A DNA stretch of 64,000 bases from Rhodovulum sulfidophilum DSM 1374 (GCF_001633165.1 NZ_CP015418.1:839501-903500); one strand, 5' to 3'; positions 26,291-36,688 are shown, numbered from the stretch's first letter. Numbers and translations: made by a program. The notes: generated from the letters alone by a model not told the origin.

Positions 26291-27558
26291 TGGACGGCGC
26301 CGCGCCCCGCTTCACCACGCTTGGCTGCCGGCTCAACGCCTATGAGACCGAGGCGATGAAGGAGCTTGTCGCCGAGGCGGGGCTGGAAAACGCGCTGATC
26401 GTGAACACCTGCGCCGTCACCTCCGAGGCGGTGCGCAAGGCGCGGCAGGAGATCCGGCGGCTCAGGCGCGAGAACCCCGAGGCGCGGATCGTCGTCACCG
26501 GCTGCGCCGCCCAGACCGAGCCCGACCGCTTTGCCGGGATGGACGAGGTCGATCTGGTGATCGGCAATGCCGAGAAGATGCGGCCCGAGACCTGGGCCGG
26601 GATCGCGAAGGGCCCCGATTTCATCGGCGAGACCGAAAAGGTCATGGTCGACGACATCATGTCGGTGCGCGAGACCGCGGGCCACCTGATCGACGGTTTC
26701 GGCACCCGCAGCCGTGCCTTCGTGCAGGTCCAGAACGGCTGCGATCACCGCTGTACCTTCTGCATCATCCCCTTCGGGCGGGGCAATTCGCGCTCTGTCC
26801 CGGCGGGGGTGCTGATCGAGCAGATCCGGCGGCTGGTCGGCGCGGGCTATAACGAGGTGGTGCTGACCGGGGTCGACCTGACCAGCTGGGGCGCCGATCT
26901 GCCGGGCGCGCCGCGGCTGGGCGATCTGGTGACGCGCATCCTCAGGCTGGTGCCCGAGCTGCCGCGGCTCAGGATTTCCTCGATCGATTCCATCGAGGCC
27001 GACGACGCCCTGATGCGCGCCATCGCCGGGGAAGAACGGCTGATGCCGCATCTGCACCTGTCGCTGCAGGCGGGCGATGACATGATCCTCAAGCGGATGA
27101 AGCGGCGGCATTCGCGTGCCGATGCAATCCGGTTCTGCGAAGAGGCGCGGCGTCTGCGTCCCGACATGACCTTCGGCGCCGACATCATCGCGGGCTTTCC
27201 GACCGAGACCGAAGAGATGTTCGCCAATTCGCTGAGGCTGGTCGAGCAATGCGACCTGACCTGGCTGCATGTGTTTCCCTATTCGCCCCGCCCGGGCACG
27301 CCCGCGGCGCGGATGCCCCAGGTCGAGGGCGGCGCGATCCGCGACCGGGCGGCGCGGCTGCGGGCCGCGGGCGAGGCGCAGGTCGCGCGACATCTGGCGG
27401 CTCAGGCCGGTCGCAGCCACCGCATCCTGATGGAAAGCCCGCGCATGGGCCGGACCGAGCAGTTCACCGAGGTCGATTTCGGATCGGATCAGCCTGAAGG
27501 GCAGATCGTGACCGCCACGATCTCCGGGCGGAGCGACACGCGTCTTCGGGCGGATTAG
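26290..27558 (+). CDS. mtaB: tRNA N6-threonylcarbamoyladenosine(37) methylthiotransferase
   Basis: A 422-residue radical-SAM enzyme that adds a methylthio group to t6A37 of tRNAs decoding ANN codons. An N-terminal UPF0004 domain (three Cys, in GCRLN, NTCAV and TGCAA) is followed by the radical-SAM CxxxCxxC motif in CDHRCTFCIIPFGRG (residues ~153-167). A C-terminal TRAM-like region follows. MtaB is preferred over MiaB or RimO because of the short N-terminus and the FCIIPFGRG sequence. It is coupled to dapF. Confidence 0.92.
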   Translation: MDGAAPRFTTLGCRLNAYETEAMKELVAEAGLENALIVNTCAVTSEAVRKARQEIRRLRRENPEARIVVTGCAAQTEPDRFAGMDEVDLVIGNAEKMRPETWAGIAKGPDFIGETEKVMVDDIMSVRETAGHLIDGFGTRSRAFVQVQNGCDHRCTFCIIPFGRGNSRSVPAGVLIEQIRRLVGAGYNEVVLTGVDLTSWGADLPGAPRLGDLVTRILRLVPELPRLRISSIDSIEADDALMRAIAGEERLMPHLHLSLQAGDDMILKRMKRRHSRADAIRFCEEARRLRPDMTFGADIIAGFPTETEEMFANSLRLVEQCDLTWLHVFPYSPRPGTPAARMPQVEGGAIRDRAARLRAAGEAQVARHLAAQAGRSHRILMESPRMGRTEQFTEVDFGSDQPEGQIVTATISGRSDTRLRAD

Positions 27559-27647
27559 AGCCTTTTCGCGACGCTTTTAGTGCCCGCGCTGGCGGGGTCT
27601 CGGCCGCTACGGTAGGCAATGGACGTTCGCGCGGAAGGGTCACCCTC

Positions 27648-28424
27648 TCACGAACAGCTGTCTTCGAGGAACGCCCGCAGGTGTCGGGCGAATTCGGCCG
27701 GGGCATCGATATGCGCGGAGTGACCGGCCCTGAGCTGGATGAAGGCCGTGTTCTCCCGGGATTGCGCCATGGCCTGCAGCTCGGCTGGATCGCAGACCCG
27801 GCTTTCACTGCCCGACGCCACCAGGGCCGGGCACCGGCTTTGCAGCCAGACGCCCCGGTGATCGCCGTTGATCGCCCGTTCCGACAGCAGAAATTCGGCG
27901 GGCTCGAAATTGAGCGTCCAGCCATCGGCAACGCGCCGGATCGAGTTCTGCAGATAGGGGGAAAGACGCGGGCCCAGCCGGTCCTCCAGGTCTTCGCGCA
28001 AGCGGAATACGCCGCCCCAGTTCGCCACATGGGCACTTGAATCGTCGTCGAGAGTCACGCCGATATCTTCGATGATGAGGGCGGACACGCGATCCGGCCG
28101 CGCCGCGGCAAGGTGGCAGGCCACGACGCCGCCGAAGGAATGGCCCAATACCGGCACCGGCCGGTCGATGGAAAGATGATCCAGCAGGGCAATCGCGTCG
28201 GACAGATAGGCCGGGATGCCATGTGGCGCATTGTGGTCGGTTTCGCCGAAGCCGCGTTGATCCAGCGCGATCAGACGCCATCCCGGGCCGAGATCCGCCG
28301 CCAGCCCGCTGAAATCCGAGCCTCCCATCCAATGGCCGTGAAGCGCCAGAAGCGGCCGTCCCTCACCGCCCGCATCAAGGAAGGAGAAGGCAAGACCATC
28401 ATGTTCGAAGCTGTGCCTGTGCAT
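27648..28424 (-). CDS. Alpha/beta hydrolase
   Basis: A 258-residue cytoplasmic alpha/beta-fold hydrolase. The oxyanion HGHWMGG (residues ~29-35), nucleophile elbow LGHSFGGVV (Ser near residue 96) and C-terminal GHSAHIDAP containing the catalytic His (near residue 239) are visible. ATG 28424 is preferred over an upstream start at 28589 because the upstream 55 residues are low-complexity and GAGGGA precedes 28424. The substrate is unknown. The gene is convergent with mtaB. Confidence 0.85.
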   Translation of the reverse strand: MHRHSFEHDGLAFSFLDAGGEGRPLLALHGHWMGGSDFSGLAADLGPGWRLIALDQRGFGETDHNAPHGIPAYLSDAIALLDHLSIDRPVPVLGHSFGGVVACHLAAARPDRVSALIIEDIGVTLDDDSSAHVANWGGVFRLREDLEDRLGPRLSPYLQNSIRRVADGWTLNFEPAEFLLSERAINGDHRGVWLQSRCPALVASGSESRVCDPAELQAMAQSRENTAFIQLRAGHSAHIDAPAEFARHLRAFLEDSCS

Positions 28425-28615
28425 ATGTTCCCTCTTCGTTCCGGGCTCGGATAGCAGGCCGGACAGGGGAGGGCAACAAGGGCGCCCCGGCGTTGCTTTC
28501 CCCGCATGCGACCGGGCCGTTCCGAGCGGGTCCCCACCGGCGCCCGGCCAAGGCAATGGACAGGACCCGCCCCGAAGCCTATCATTCATGGCGTCAGACG
28601 AGGAGAGCGCCCGAG

Positions 28616-28906
28616 ATGCCCCTGCCCCTTGCCCCGATCGCGACCGTCGCGCTGCGCTATGGCCTGCGTTATGGCGCAGTGGCCCTGGCCGCCTATGCCC
28701 TGTCGAAAAGCCAGAACGGGCTGCGCCGCGACCAGCGCCATGAGGATGCGATGGACGAGCTCGGCGAGGGTCTGGCCTTCCGCCGCGATCAAGAACAGGT
28801 GAGCGGAGGCGCCCGGATGCGGCGCACCTTCCGTCTGGGCGACACCGGTCCGGGGGTCGAGATCGACGCCTCGGCCCTGGGTCGGCTCCGGGTCCGCCGG
28901 GTATAG
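28616..28906 (+). CDS. Small conserved-looking hypothetical protein
   Basis: A 96-residue protein with one hydrophobic stretch (about residues 8-30), an acidic/basic middle and a basic C-terminus (RMRRTFRLGDTG, LGRLRVRRV). The ATG follows a purine-rich GAGGAGAG site. It resembles small single-pass or membrane-associated proteins of Rhodobacterales, but I do not recognise a family. Codon structure with strong third-position GC supports expression. Confidence 0.55.
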   Translation: MPLPLAPIATVALRYGLRYGAVALAAYALSKSQNGLRRDQRHEDAMDELGEGLAFRRDQEQVSGGARMRRTFRLGDTGPGVEIDASALGRLRVRRV

Positions 28907-29206
28907 GGCGCGGCAGACGACAGAGGCCGAAACGACTGCAAAGAGGGCGTGAAACAGTGCCTGAGGATGCGGTTGAACGTCTCAGAACGGGTCTAAGAAC
29001 CCGATTTCCTCTGGCTGGATTGTCCGCTGCGCGGTATACGGCGGGCGACCGGAATCCGTCTGTGCCTCCGCCGTCGCTGCGCGGCTATGTCCGCTGGACG
29101 CAATTTTCCTGCCGGGGCTAGGTAAGTCTGGTAAACGGCCCAGGATTCCCTTGGCCTGTTTTTCGAATCGACCGGGGCGACCCGGTCCTGGAAAGGAGAT
29201 ATTCTC
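28907..29206. other. petABC upstream region
   Basis: A 300-bp gap before petA without a gene. It contains a short inverted repeat CGGGT-N6-ACCCG (28987-29002). The main promoter of the cytochrome bc1 operon should lie here, but no confident -35/-10 pair or known redox-regulator site could be assigned by eye. The petA ribosome site GGAAAGGAG lies at 29190-29198. Confidence 0.45.
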
Positions 29207-29764
29207 GTGTCGCACGCAGAAGATCATGACGGCACCCGCCGAGACTTCCTTTACTATGCCACGGCGGGCGCCGGTGCCGTGACCGCAGGGGCGGCGATCT
29301 GGCCCCTCGTCAATCAGATGAACCCCTCCGCCGACGTTCAGGCGCTGAGCTCGATCCGGGTCGACGTCTCGTCGGTGTCCGAAGGCCAGCAGATTACTGT
29401 CAAGTTTCTCGGCAAGCCGGTATTCGTTCGCCTGCGCACTCCCGAAGATATCGAACTGGCGCGCTCGATCCCGCTGGACGACCTCCGCGACAACAACTCG
29501 CGCAACCCGAACAAACCGGGTGAGGCCACGGACGAGAACCGGACGATGGACGAAGAGGGCAAGTGGCTGGTGATGATCGGCGTCTGCACCCATCTCGGCT
29601 GCGTTCCGATCGGCAACCAGTCCGGTGACTTCGGCGGGTGGTTCTGCCCCTGCCACGGCTCGCATTACGATTCCGCCGGTCGTATCCGCAAGGGCCCCGC
29701 GCCCGAGAACATGTACATCCCGGTTGCGTCCTTCGTGGACGAGACGACCATCCAACTCGGTTAA
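29207..29764 (+). CDS. petA: Ubiquinol-cytochrome c reductase, Rieske iron-sulfur subunit
   Basis: A 185-residue Rieske protein of the cytochrome bc1 complex, passing electrons from ubiquinol to cytochrome c1. The twin-arginine anchor [16 protein letters not shown] (residues ~8-23) is uncleaved in this family. The 2Fe-2S ligands are in CTHLGC and CPCHGSHYD near the C-terminus. It starts with GTG behind GGAGA. It is first in the petABC (fbcFBC) operon and is needed for both respiration and cyclic photosynthetic electron flow. Confidence 0.96.
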   Translation: MSHAEDHDGTRRDFLYYATAGAGAVTAGAAIWPLVNQMNPSADVQALSSIRVDVSSVSEGQQITVKFLGKPVFVRLRTPEDIELARSIPLDDLRDNNSRNPNKPGEATDENRTMDEEGKWLVMIGVCTHLGCVPIGNQSGDFGGWFCPCHGSHYDSAGRIRKGPAPENMYIPVASFVDETTIQLG

Positions 29765-29777
29765 GGGAGCCCCCTGA

Positions 29778-31115
29778 ATGTCCCGCATTCCTCACGACCA
29801 CTACGAGCCGGGGTCGGCCCCCGAGAAATGGCTGGAGCGGCGCCTGCCGGTCATCGGCCTGCTCTACGATACCCTGATGATTCCCACCCCCAAGAACCTC
29901 AACTGGATGTGGATCTGGGGCGTGGTGCTGTTTTTCACCCTAGTGCTGCAGATCGTCACCGGGATCGTCCTGGCGATGCATTACGCGGCGCATGTCGACA
30001 TCGCCTTCGCGTCGGTCGAACATATCATGCGCAACGTGAATGGTGGCCACTTCCTGCGCTACCTGCACTCGAACGGCGCCTCGCTGTTCTTCGTCGCGGT
30101 CTACCTGCACATCTTCCGCGGCCTTTATTACGGCTCGTACAAGTCGCCCCGTGAGGTGACCTGGATCATCGGCATCCTGATCTATCTGGCGATGATGGCG
30201 ACCGCGTTCATGGGCTACGTTCTGCCCTGGGGTCAGATGTCCTTCTGGGGCGCGACCGTGATCACCGGTCTGTTCGGCGCCATCCCGTGGATCGGTCACG
30301 ACATCCAGCAATGGCTGCTGGGCGGACCGGCCGTGGGCAATGCCACGCTGAACCGCTTCTTCTCGCTGCACTACCTGATTCCCTTCGTGATCCTCGGGCT
30401 GTCGATCGTCCACGTCTGGGCCTTCCACACCACCGGCAACTCGAACCCCACGGGTGTTGAGGTCCGCCGCGGCTCGAAGGACGAGGCCGAAAAGGACACG
30501 CTGCCCTTCTGGCCCTATTTCGTCATGAAGGACCTGTTCGCGCTTGGCGTCGTCCTCTTGGTGTTCTTCGCCATCGTCGGCTTCATGCCGAACTATCTGG
30601 GTCACCCCGACAACTACATCGAGGCGAACCCGCTCCAGACGCCGACGCATATCGTGCCGGAATGGTACTTCCTGCCCTTCTACGCGATCCTGCGGGCCTT
30701 CACCGGCGATGTCTGGGTGGTGATGATCGCCGACTGGCTGACCTTCGGTGTCGTCAATGCCAAGTTCTTCGGCGTGCTGGCGATGTTCGGCTCGATCCTG
30801 GTCATGGCGCTGGTGCCCTGGCTCGACACCTCGAATGTGCGCTCGGGCCGCTTCCGTCCGCAGTTCCGCATCGCCTTCTGGCTGTTCGTGGTCGATTTCG
30901 TGGTGCTGACCTGGGCGGGCGGCATGCCGGCCGAGGCGGTCTATGCCAATATCTCGCTGGTGGGCGCGGCCTACTGGTTCGCCTATTTCCTCGTGATCCT
31001 GCCGGTTCTGGGCGTGATCGAGAAGCCGGAGCCGCTTCCGGAAACCATCGAGGAAGACTTCAACGCCCATTACGGCGACGGCGCCGCGGCCGGCACAGCC
31101 ACCCCGGCCGAGTGA
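29778..31115 (+). CDS. petB: Cytochrome b of the bc1 complex
   Basis: A 445-residue eight-helix membrane protein. Bis-His haem ligands are in helices B and D ([11 protein letters not shown] and [15 protein letters not shown] and [15 protein letters not shown]). The Qo-site PEWY motif reads IVPEWYFLP near residue 296. The C-terminal extension after the last helix is typical of Rhodobacter-type cytochrome b. It is the second gene of the petABC operon, 13 bp after petA. Confidence 0.97.
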   Translation: MSRIPHDHYEPGSAPEKWLERRLPVIGLLYDTLMIPTPKNLNWMWIWGVVLFFTLVLQIVTGIVLAMHYAAHVDIAFASVEHIMRNVNGGHFLRYLHSNGASLFFVAVYLHIFRGLYYGSYKSPREVTWIIGILIYLAMMATAFMGYVLPWGQMSFWGATVITGLFGAIPWIGHDIQQWLLGGPAVGNATLNRFFSLHYLIPFVILGLSIVHVWAFHTTGNSNPTGVEVRRGSKDEAEKDTLPFWPYFVMKDLFALGVVLLVFFAIVGFMPNYLGHPDNYIEANPLQTPTHIVPEWYFLPFYAILRAFTGDVWVVMIADWLTFGVVNAKFFGVLAMFGSILVMALVPWLDTSNVRSGRFRPQFRIAFWLFVVDFVVLTWAGGMPAEAVYANISLVGAAYWFAYFLVILPVLGVIEKPEPLPETIEEDFNAHYGDGAAAGTATPAE

Positions 31116-31133
31116 GAGAAGGGATCGGATAAG

Positions 31134-31919
31134 ATGTTCAAGAAACTGACGATCACTGCCCTGACCGCCCTGACGCTTGGGGCGGGTGGCGCCTGGGCGG
31201 CCGAAGGCGGTCACGTGACGGACTACAAGTTCTCGTTCGAGGGCCCCTTCGGCAAATACGATCAGGCCCAGCTGCAACGCGGGCTGCAGATCTACACCCA
31301 GATCTGCTCGGTCTGTCACGGGCTGAAATTCGTGCCGCTGCGCTCGCTCTCCGAGCCTGGCGGGCCGTCGCTCAGCGACGATGCGATGCGGGCCTATGCC
31401 GAGACCTTCGAGGTCTTCGACCCCGAGCTCGACGATTACCGGACGGCCAAGCCCACGGATCACTTCCCCGAGGGCACCTATCCGGGCGCGCCCGACCTCA
31501 GCCTGATGGCGAAGGGCCGGGCCGGTTTCCACGGGCCTCTCGGCACCGGGATCTCGCAGTTCTTCAAGGGCATGGGCGGACCGGAATACATCACTTCCTA
31601 CCTGCTCGCCTTCACCGACGAGACCAAGGAAGAGGCCGGCACGCTCTACTATCAGAACCCGGTCTTCTCGACCGGCTGGAGCGCGATGCCGCCGCAGCTT
31701 TTCGGCGATGATGTCGAATATGCCGACGGCACCGAGGCGACCATGGAACAGGAAGCCAAGGACATCGCGGCCTTCCTGATGTGGACCGCCGAGCCCAAGC
31801 TGATGGCGCGCAAGGAAGCGGGCGTGATCTCCGTCCTGTTCCTGGGCGTGCTGACGGTTCTGCTCTACCTCACCAACAAGCGTCTCTGGGCCCCCTACAA
31901 GCCCAAGAAGCAGATCTGA
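31134..31919 (+). CDS. petC: Cytochrome c1 of the bc1 complex
   Basis: A 261-residue protein with a signal peptide (residues 1-22), the haem-binding motif CSVCH (residues ~57-61) and an axial Met candidate in [12 protein letters not shown] (~185-196). A C-terminal membrane anchor (about residues 228-245) is followed by the basic tail KPKKQ. It accepts electrons from the Rieske centre and reduces periplasmic cytochrome c2. It closes the operon and is followed by an intrinsic terminator. Confidence 0.97.
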   Translation: MFKKLTITALTALTLGAGGAWAAEGGHVTDYKFSFEGPFGKYDQAQLQRGLQIYTQICSVCHGLKFVPLRSLSEPGGPSLSDDAMRAYAETFEVFDPELDDYRTAKPTDHFPEGTYPGAPDLSLMAKGRAGFHGPLGTGISQFFKGMGGPEYITSYLLAFTDETKEEAGTLYYQNPVFSTGWSAMPPQLFGDDVEYADGTEATMEQEAKDIAAFLMWTAEPKLMARKEAGVISVLFLGVLTVLLYLTNKRLWAPYKPKKQI

Positions 31920-31942
31920 TCTCCCGGACCTCCGGTTGACGG

Positions 31943-31968
31943 AAACGCGCCCTTCGGGGCGCGTTTTT
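31943..31968 (+). terminator. Intrinsic terminator of petABC
   Basis: A perfect stem CGCGCCC/GGGCGCG with a TTCG tetraloop, extended by AAA/TTT pairing and followed by a T run (31964-31968). It lies 24 bp after the petC stop, between convergent petC and thiQ. Confidence 0.92.
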
Positions 31969-32046
31969 CGTTTTGACCGGTCCCGGCGGGGTCGTGCGCA
32001 TCCGGCCGTGGCGGGGTATTTCTTCCAAGAAGAAGATGAGAGCGGC

Positions 32047-32739
32047 TCAGCCCAGATAGGCGCGAAGCGCGGGCGGCGGGTCGGCCAGAAGCCTTTCGGT
32101 CGGCCGGGGCGGATGGGCCCGGCCCTCGGCCACCAGGACGGTTTCGTCCGCGATGGCGCGGGCATCGGCCGGGTCATGCGTCACGAACAGCACGGTGGCA
32201 TCGGTCTCGCGGGCGAGCTCGGCCACGAGAGCGAGCATCTCGGCCTTGAGCGCGGGGCCGAGCGCCGCGAAGGGTTCGTCGAGCAGCATCAGAGGTCGGT
32301 TGCGCAGCAGCATTCGCGCCAGTGCAACCCGACCGCGTTGCCCGCCCGAGAGCGCGGCCGGTTTCCGCTCGCCGAGCCCACCGAGCCCGACCCGGTCGAG
32401 CGCGGCCTCGACCGCGCGGCTCTGGGCCGGGGTCAGACGCAGGTCGGGCCGGAGGCCTAGCCCGACATTCCCGGCCGCGCTCAGGTGCGGAAAGAGGTTG
32501 TTGTCCTGAAACAGCACCGAAAGCGGCCTGTCGCCGGGGGCAAGCGGGCCGAGATCGCTGCCTTGCCAGAGCACCCGGCCGCGATCGGGCGCGAGAAAGC
32601 CCGCGATGCTGTCGAGCAGCGTCGACTTGCCCGCGCCCGAGGGCCCGAGCAGCGCCACGATCCGGCCCGGCGCGACGGTCAGGTCTGCTTCGAGCACGAA
32701 ATTGCCCTGCCGGATGGCGAGGCCCTCAAGGTTCAGCAC
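32047..32739 (-). CDS. thiQ: Thiamine ABC transporter ATP-binding protein
   Basis: A 230-residue ATPase with Walker A GPSGAGKST (residues ~33-41), signature LSGGQRGRVALARML (~128-142), Walker B LMLLDEPFAALG (~149-160) and the switch His in VLFVTHD (~187). It starts with GTG at 32739, overlapping the end of thiP by 14 bases. It powers thiamine uptake through ThiB/ThiP. The assignment rests on order and the riboswitch upstream of the operon. Confidence 0.93.
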   Translation of the reverse strand: MLNLEGLAIRQGNFVLEADLTVAPGRIVALLGPSGAGKSTLLDSIAGFLAPDRGRVLWQGSDLGPLAPGDRPLSVLFQDNNLFPHLSAAGNVGLGLRPDLRLTPAQSRAVEAALDRVGLGGLGERKPAALSGGQRGRVALARMLLRNRPLMLLDEPFAALGPALKAEMLALVAELARETDATVLFVTHDPADARAIADETVLVAEGRAHPPRPTERLLADPPPALRAYLG

Positions 32740-34300
32740 GGGCGCGTCCTCCGCGGTCGAAGATCCAGAACAGCCCGAGGCTGAGCACCAGCAGCAGGAG
32801 GCCGGCGGCGGCCGCGCTGTCCATCTGGTAGGCCGCCATCAGCCCGTAAAGCTGCAGCGGCAGGGTGGCATGGCCCGGGTCGGAAAACAGCGCGATCACG
32901 CCCAGATCGCCCATCGAGAGCGCGGCGGAAAGCCCGAGCGTGAAGCCTATGGGCCGGCGCAGGCGCGGCAGCAGCATCAGCCTGAGCCGCGCCCGCCCGG
33001 TCATGCCGAGACTGTCGGCGAGGCGGCCATGGCTGCGTTCGGCCTCGGCCACGGTCGGCACCAGGGCGCGCAGTGCGAAGGGCAGGCTCATCGCGGCATT
33101 GACGGTCGCGGTGACCGGCAGCGCCAGAAGCCGCGGATCGGCCAGCGGGAAGAGCAGGATGAAAAGCCCGGTCCCCATCACCAGCGGCGAGGCGGCAATG
33201 GTGAGCGTGCCCGCCGCCTGTATCGTCCGGCCGGCCAGGCCGCCGAGCCGGTCGATGGCGATGGCCATCGGCAGCGCCAGCGCCAGTGTCAGCGCCGCGG
33301 ATCCGAGTGCCACGGCAATGGAGCGGAGCGCCGCGGCATAGACCGAGGCGGGCAGACCGGCGAGGCCCGGCAGGCCGCGCAGGGCCACCATGGCAAGCGG
33401 CAGGATCAGGAACAGCGCTGCCAGCCCGAGACAGGCCATGTCCTGCAGCCGCAACCCGCGCCCGTCCGGCCCGATCTGCGCCACGGGGCGGTCGAGCCCC
33501 GGGCCGAAGGCGCCCGGCACCGCGATGGCAAAGGCCGCCAGCGCGGCCGTGATCGAGACCCCGACCTGGATCAGCGCCAGCCAGGCGGCGCGGCCCAGGT
33601 CGAATTCGAAGCGGAAGGCCTGGTAGATCGCCAGCTCGATCGTGGTCGCGCGGGGTCCGCCGCCCAGCGTCAGGGCGACCGCGAAGCTGGTCAGGCAGAT
33701 CAGGAAGACGACGAGGAAGGCGCCGGGCAGCACCTCGCGCAGCATCGGGCGCTCGAGATGGCGAAAGCGTTCGGCCGGGCCGAAGCCGAGGGCGGCGGCC
33801 AGCCGGAATCGCTCGGCCGGGATTGCCAGCCAGCCCTGCAGCACCAGCCTTGTGGCAAGCGGCAGGTTGAAGAAGACATGGGCCAGCACCACGCCGAAGG
33901 GGCCGTAGATGTCGACCGGGCCCAGTCCGAGCGGCGCGAGCGCGTGGGACAGAAGGCCGCTTCGGCCGAAGACGGCCAGAAGGCCCATCACCGCGACGAT
34001 GACCGGCAGGATGAAGGGCGCGCCCAGAAGGGTGATCAGCACGCCCCGCCCCCGGAAGCGGCGCCGGGCCAGCGCCCGGGCCACCGGCACTGCCAGCAGG
34101 GTGCTGAGCGCGGCCGAGGCCAGCGCCTGGAGAAGCGTGAAGCGTATCGCGGCCAGATCGGCGGCGCCAAGCCCGGCGCCGCCCGGCTCGGCGCGCCAGG
34201 CCACGGCCGCGATGGTGCCGAGCGCCAGCGTCAGCGCCAGTGCCGCGGCGCCGATCCCGAGCCCGGTTGCGATGCCTAGCGGCTGAGCGCGTCGCGCCAT
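32726..34300 (-). CDS. thiP: Thiamine ABC transporter permease
   Basis: A 524-residue inner-membrane permease with two tandem permease modules (residues ~50-250 and ~300-515) and about 12 hydrophobic segments, the layout of ThiP and of related iron permeases. EAA-like loops occur near AAALGFGPAERFRHLERPML and GRLADSLGMTGRARLRLMLL. It overlaps thiB by 25 bases. The riboswitch upstream of thiB makes thiamine the substrate. Confidence 0.93.
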   Translation of the reverse strand: MARRAQPLGIATGLGIGAAALALTLALGTIAAVAWRAEPGGAGLGAADLAAIRFTLLQALASAALSTLLAVPVARALARRRFRGRGVLITLLGAPFILPVIVAVMGLLAVFGRSGLLSHALAPLGLGPVDIYGPFGVVLAHVFFNLPLATRLVLQGWLAIPAERFRLAAALGFGPAERFRHLERPMLREVLPGAFLVVFLICLTSFAVALTLGGGPRATTIELAIYQAFRFEFDLGRAAWLALIQVGVSITAALAAFAIAVPGAFGPGLDRPVAQIGPDGRGLRLQDMACLGLAALFLILPLAMVALRGLPGLAGLPASVYAAALRSIAVALGSAALTLALALPMAIAIDRLGGLAGRTIQAAGTLTIAASPLVMGTGLFILLFPLADPRLLALPVTATVNAAMSLPFALRALVPTVAEAERSHGRLADSLGMTGRARLRLMLLPRLRRPIGFTLGLSAALSMGDLGVIALFSDPGHATLPLQLYGLMAAYQMDSAAAAGLLLLVLSLGLFWIFDRGGRARAEP

Positions 34301-35274
34301 TCGGCGAGGGCCTCGTCTCGGACCCGGGCGGCCTCGTCTGCGGGGAAGAGCAGCGCGGTATCGGGCTGGATCAGGGTCTCGAAGCCCGCCGGCAGCCCGG
34401 CTTCGGGCGTGACCGCGGGATACATCCAGTTGGTGGTGGGGATCGCCGCCTGGAACGGCTCGGTCAGCATGAAGTCGAGGAATTGCCGGGCCAGCTCGGG
34501 CTGGTCGGAGGAGGCCAGGAGGCCCGCCACCTCGATCTGCAGGTAATGGCCCTCGTCGAAGCGGGCGGCGGCCTTGGTATCGTCATCTTCGGCGATCAGG
34601 TGATAGGCGGGCGAGGTGGTATAGGACAGTGCCATGTCGGCCTCGCCGTCGATGAACAGGCCGTAGGATTCGGTCCAGCCCTTGGTGACGGTCAGGATAT
34701 GCGGTGCAAGCCCTTCCCAGATCTCGGGGGCGCGCTCGCCATAGGCGGCCCTGACCCAGAGCAGCAGCCCCAGTCCCGGGGTCGAGCTGCGCGGGTCCTG
34801 GATCACGATCTTCAGATCCTCGGGCGCGGCGATCAGCGCCTCGAAGCTTTCGGGCGGTTCCGGCAGCCGGGTCTTGTCGTAGACGAAGGCGAAATAGCTC
34901 CAGTCATAGGGCAGGAACAGCGGGTCGTTCCAGGCGACCGGCAGATCGAGCCGGTCGGGGTCCTGGTCATGCGGCGCGAACAGCCCGGTCTCGGCGGCGG
35001 CGGCGGTGAGGTTGGTGTCGAGGCCCAGCACCAGGTCGGCCCGGGTCCGTTCGCCTTCGAGCCGGAGCCGGGCCAGGAGCGCCGCGCCATCGCCCGCCGC
35101 CACGAAATTCAGGTCGCAGCCGCATGTCTTCTCGAAGGCGGCCTCGACGATCGGGCCGGGGCCCCATTCGGCCACGAAACTCTCATAGGTGTAGACCGTC
35201 AGCACCGGCCGGTCGGCCGCCGATGCGGGCAGGGCGGTTGCGGCCAGTGCCGCTGCAAGGAACGGGATACGCAT
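34276..35274 (-). CDS. thiB: Thiamine-binding periplasmic protein
   Basis: A 332-residue solute-binding protein with a signal peptide (residues 1-19, cleavage after PASA) followed by VLTVYTYESFVAEWGPGP, typical of ThiB/TbpA. GATNWMYP-like PTTNWMYPAV near the C-terminus matches the thiamine-binding family. ATG 35274 has a GGAGGAGG site; the longer frame from 35364 would run through the riboswitch and is rejected. It is the first gene of thiBPQ, controlled by the TPP riboswitch 55 bp upstream. Confidence 0.94.
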   Translation of the reverse strand: MRIPFLAAALAATALPASAADRPVLTVYTYESFVAEWGPGPIVEAAFEKTCGCDLNFVAAGDGAALLARLRLEGERTRADLVLGLDTNLTAAAAETGLFAPHDQDPDRLDLPVAWNDPLFLPYDWSYFAFVYDKTRLPEPPESFEALIAAPEDLKIVIQDPRSSTPGLGLLLWVRAAYGERAPEIWEGLAPHILTVTKGWTESYGLFIDGEADMALSYTTSPAYHLIAEDDDTKAAARFDEGHYLQIEVAGLLASSDQPELARQFLDFMLTEPFQAAIPTTNWMYPAVTPEAGLPAGFETLIQPDTALLFPADEAARVRDEALAEWRDALSR

Positions 35275-35328
35275 GGTCCTCCTCCAAAGATGGGGGCGGA
35301 CGGGCAAGGGTGGAAATCTGTCCAGGGG

Positions 35329-35412
35329 CCTTCCCTCCGCCGGTTCTAACCGGGTCAGGTTCAACGGGTTCGCGGGTTGCGCATCTCAGCCCCTTTGGGG
35401 CACCCCGAGGTG
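35329..35412 (-). promoter_or_regulatory. TPP riboswitch (thi box)
   Basis: On the minus strand the conserved TPP-aptamer elements appear in order: GGGGTGCCCC, GGGGCTGAGAT (CTGAGA at 35389-35384), ACCCG, the pyrophosphate-helix core TTGAACCTGA (35364-35355) and the closing CGG..AGGGAA. It lies 55 bp upstream of thiB, so thiamine pyrophosphate should shut off the thiBPQ transporter, probably by sequestering the thiB ribosome site or ending transcription. Confidence 0.93.
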
Positions 35413-35560
35413 GCCGCCACGCTAGCGCCCCGCCCCGGGCTGCGCAAGCCAAACCCCCCGGGGCCGCCTGTCAGGCCGGCTGCCATGAACGGCCGGGGGC
35501 CAAAGCTCTTGAGAGGCCGACCTCCGGCGGTTATGCCCATGGGCCAAAGGAGATCGCCCC

Positions 35561-36661
35561 ATGAGCCTGAACACCTTCGGCCATCTGTTCCGCGTCACCA
35601 CCTGGGGCGAAAGCCACGGGCCCGCGCTTGGCGCCACGGTCGACGGCTGTCCGCCCGGCATCGCGATCGATGCGGCGATGCTGCAGCACTGGCTCGACCG
35701 GCGGCGGCCCGGCCAGAACCGCTTTACCACCCAGCGCCGCGAGCCCGATGCGGTCGAGATCCTGTCGGGCGTGTTCGAGGGGCAAAGCACCGGCACGCCG
35801 ATCCAGCTGATGATCCGCAACACCGATCAGCGCTCGAAGGATTACGGCGAGATCGCTCGGACCTTCCGGCCCGGCCATGCCGACATCACCTACTGGCAGA
35901 AATACGGCATCCGCGATTATCGGGGCGGTGGCCGGTCCTCGGCGCGCGAGACCGCGGCCAGGGTCGCGGCGGGCGGCGTGGCGCGGGCCGCGCTGGCGGC
36001 ACTGGCGCCGGATCTGAGGATTTCCGGCTACATGGTGCAGATCGGCCCCCATGCCATCGACCGCGCCCGGTTCGATGCCGACGAGATCGAGCGCAACCCG
36101 TTCTGGGCGCCCGACAGGCTGGCGGCGGCGGAATGGGAAGGCCATATCGACGCGCTGCGCAAGGCCGGCAATTCGGTCGGCGCGGTGGTCGAGGTGGTGG
36201 CTTCGGGCGTGCCCGCGGGTCTCGGCGCGCCGGTCTACGGCAAGCTCGACACCGATCTGGCGGCCGCGATGATGAGCATCAATGCCGTGAAGGGCGTCGA
36301 GATCGGCGATGGCATGGCGGTGGCGGCGCTGAGCGGGGTCGAGAATGCCGACGAGATCACCATGGGCCCCGACGGTCCTGTCTATGCCTCGAACCATGCC
36401 GGCGGCATTCTGGGCGGCATCTCGACGGGTCAGGACGTGGTGGTCCGCTTCGCGGTCAAGCCGACATCCTCGATCCTGACGCCGCGGCGGACCATCACCA
36501 GAACGGGCGAAGAGACCGAGATCGTCACCAAGGGTCGCCATGACCCCTGCGTCGGCATTCGCGCGGTGCCGGTGGGCGAGGCGATGATGGCCTGCGTCCT
36601 GCTCGATCATCTGCTGCTGCATCGCGGCCAGATCGGCGAAAGCCGGGGCCGGATCGGCTAG
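35561..36661 (+). CDS. aroC: Chorismate synthase
   Basis: A 366-residue FMN-dependent enzyme making chorismate from 5-enolpyruvylshikimate-3-phosphate. Signatures [18 protein letters not shown] (residues ~16-33), [15 protein letters not shown] (~125-139) and [17 protein letters not shown] (~326-342) are present. Length is normal. It stands alone between the thi riboswitch region and a convergent membrane protein gene. Confidence 0.97.
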   Translation: MSLNTFGHLFRVTTWGESHGPALGATVDGCPPGIAIDAAMLQHWLDRRRPGQNRFTTQRREPDAVEILSGVFEGQSTGTPIQLMIRNTDQRSKDYGEIARTFRPGHADITYWQKYGIRDYRGGGRSSARETAARVAAGGVARAALAALAPDLRISGYMVQIGPHAIDRARFDADEIERNPFWAPDRLAAAEWEGHIDALRKAGNSVGAVVEVVASGVPAGLGAPVYGKLDTDLAAAMMSINAVKGVEIGDGMAVAALSGVENADEITMGPDGPVYASNHAGGILGGISTGQDVVVRFAVKPTSSILTPRRTITRTGEETEIVTKGRHDPCVGIRAVPVGEAMMACVLLDHLLLHRGQIGESRGRIG

Positions 36662-36688
36662 CAGGGTCGCGGCATCCGGCTGTGCGAC

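Noticed and set aside
35274..35364. Longer ThiB start at 35364
   Set aside because: It would translate through the TPP riboswitch and remove the signal peptide from the N-terminus; ATG 35274 has a good ribosome site.
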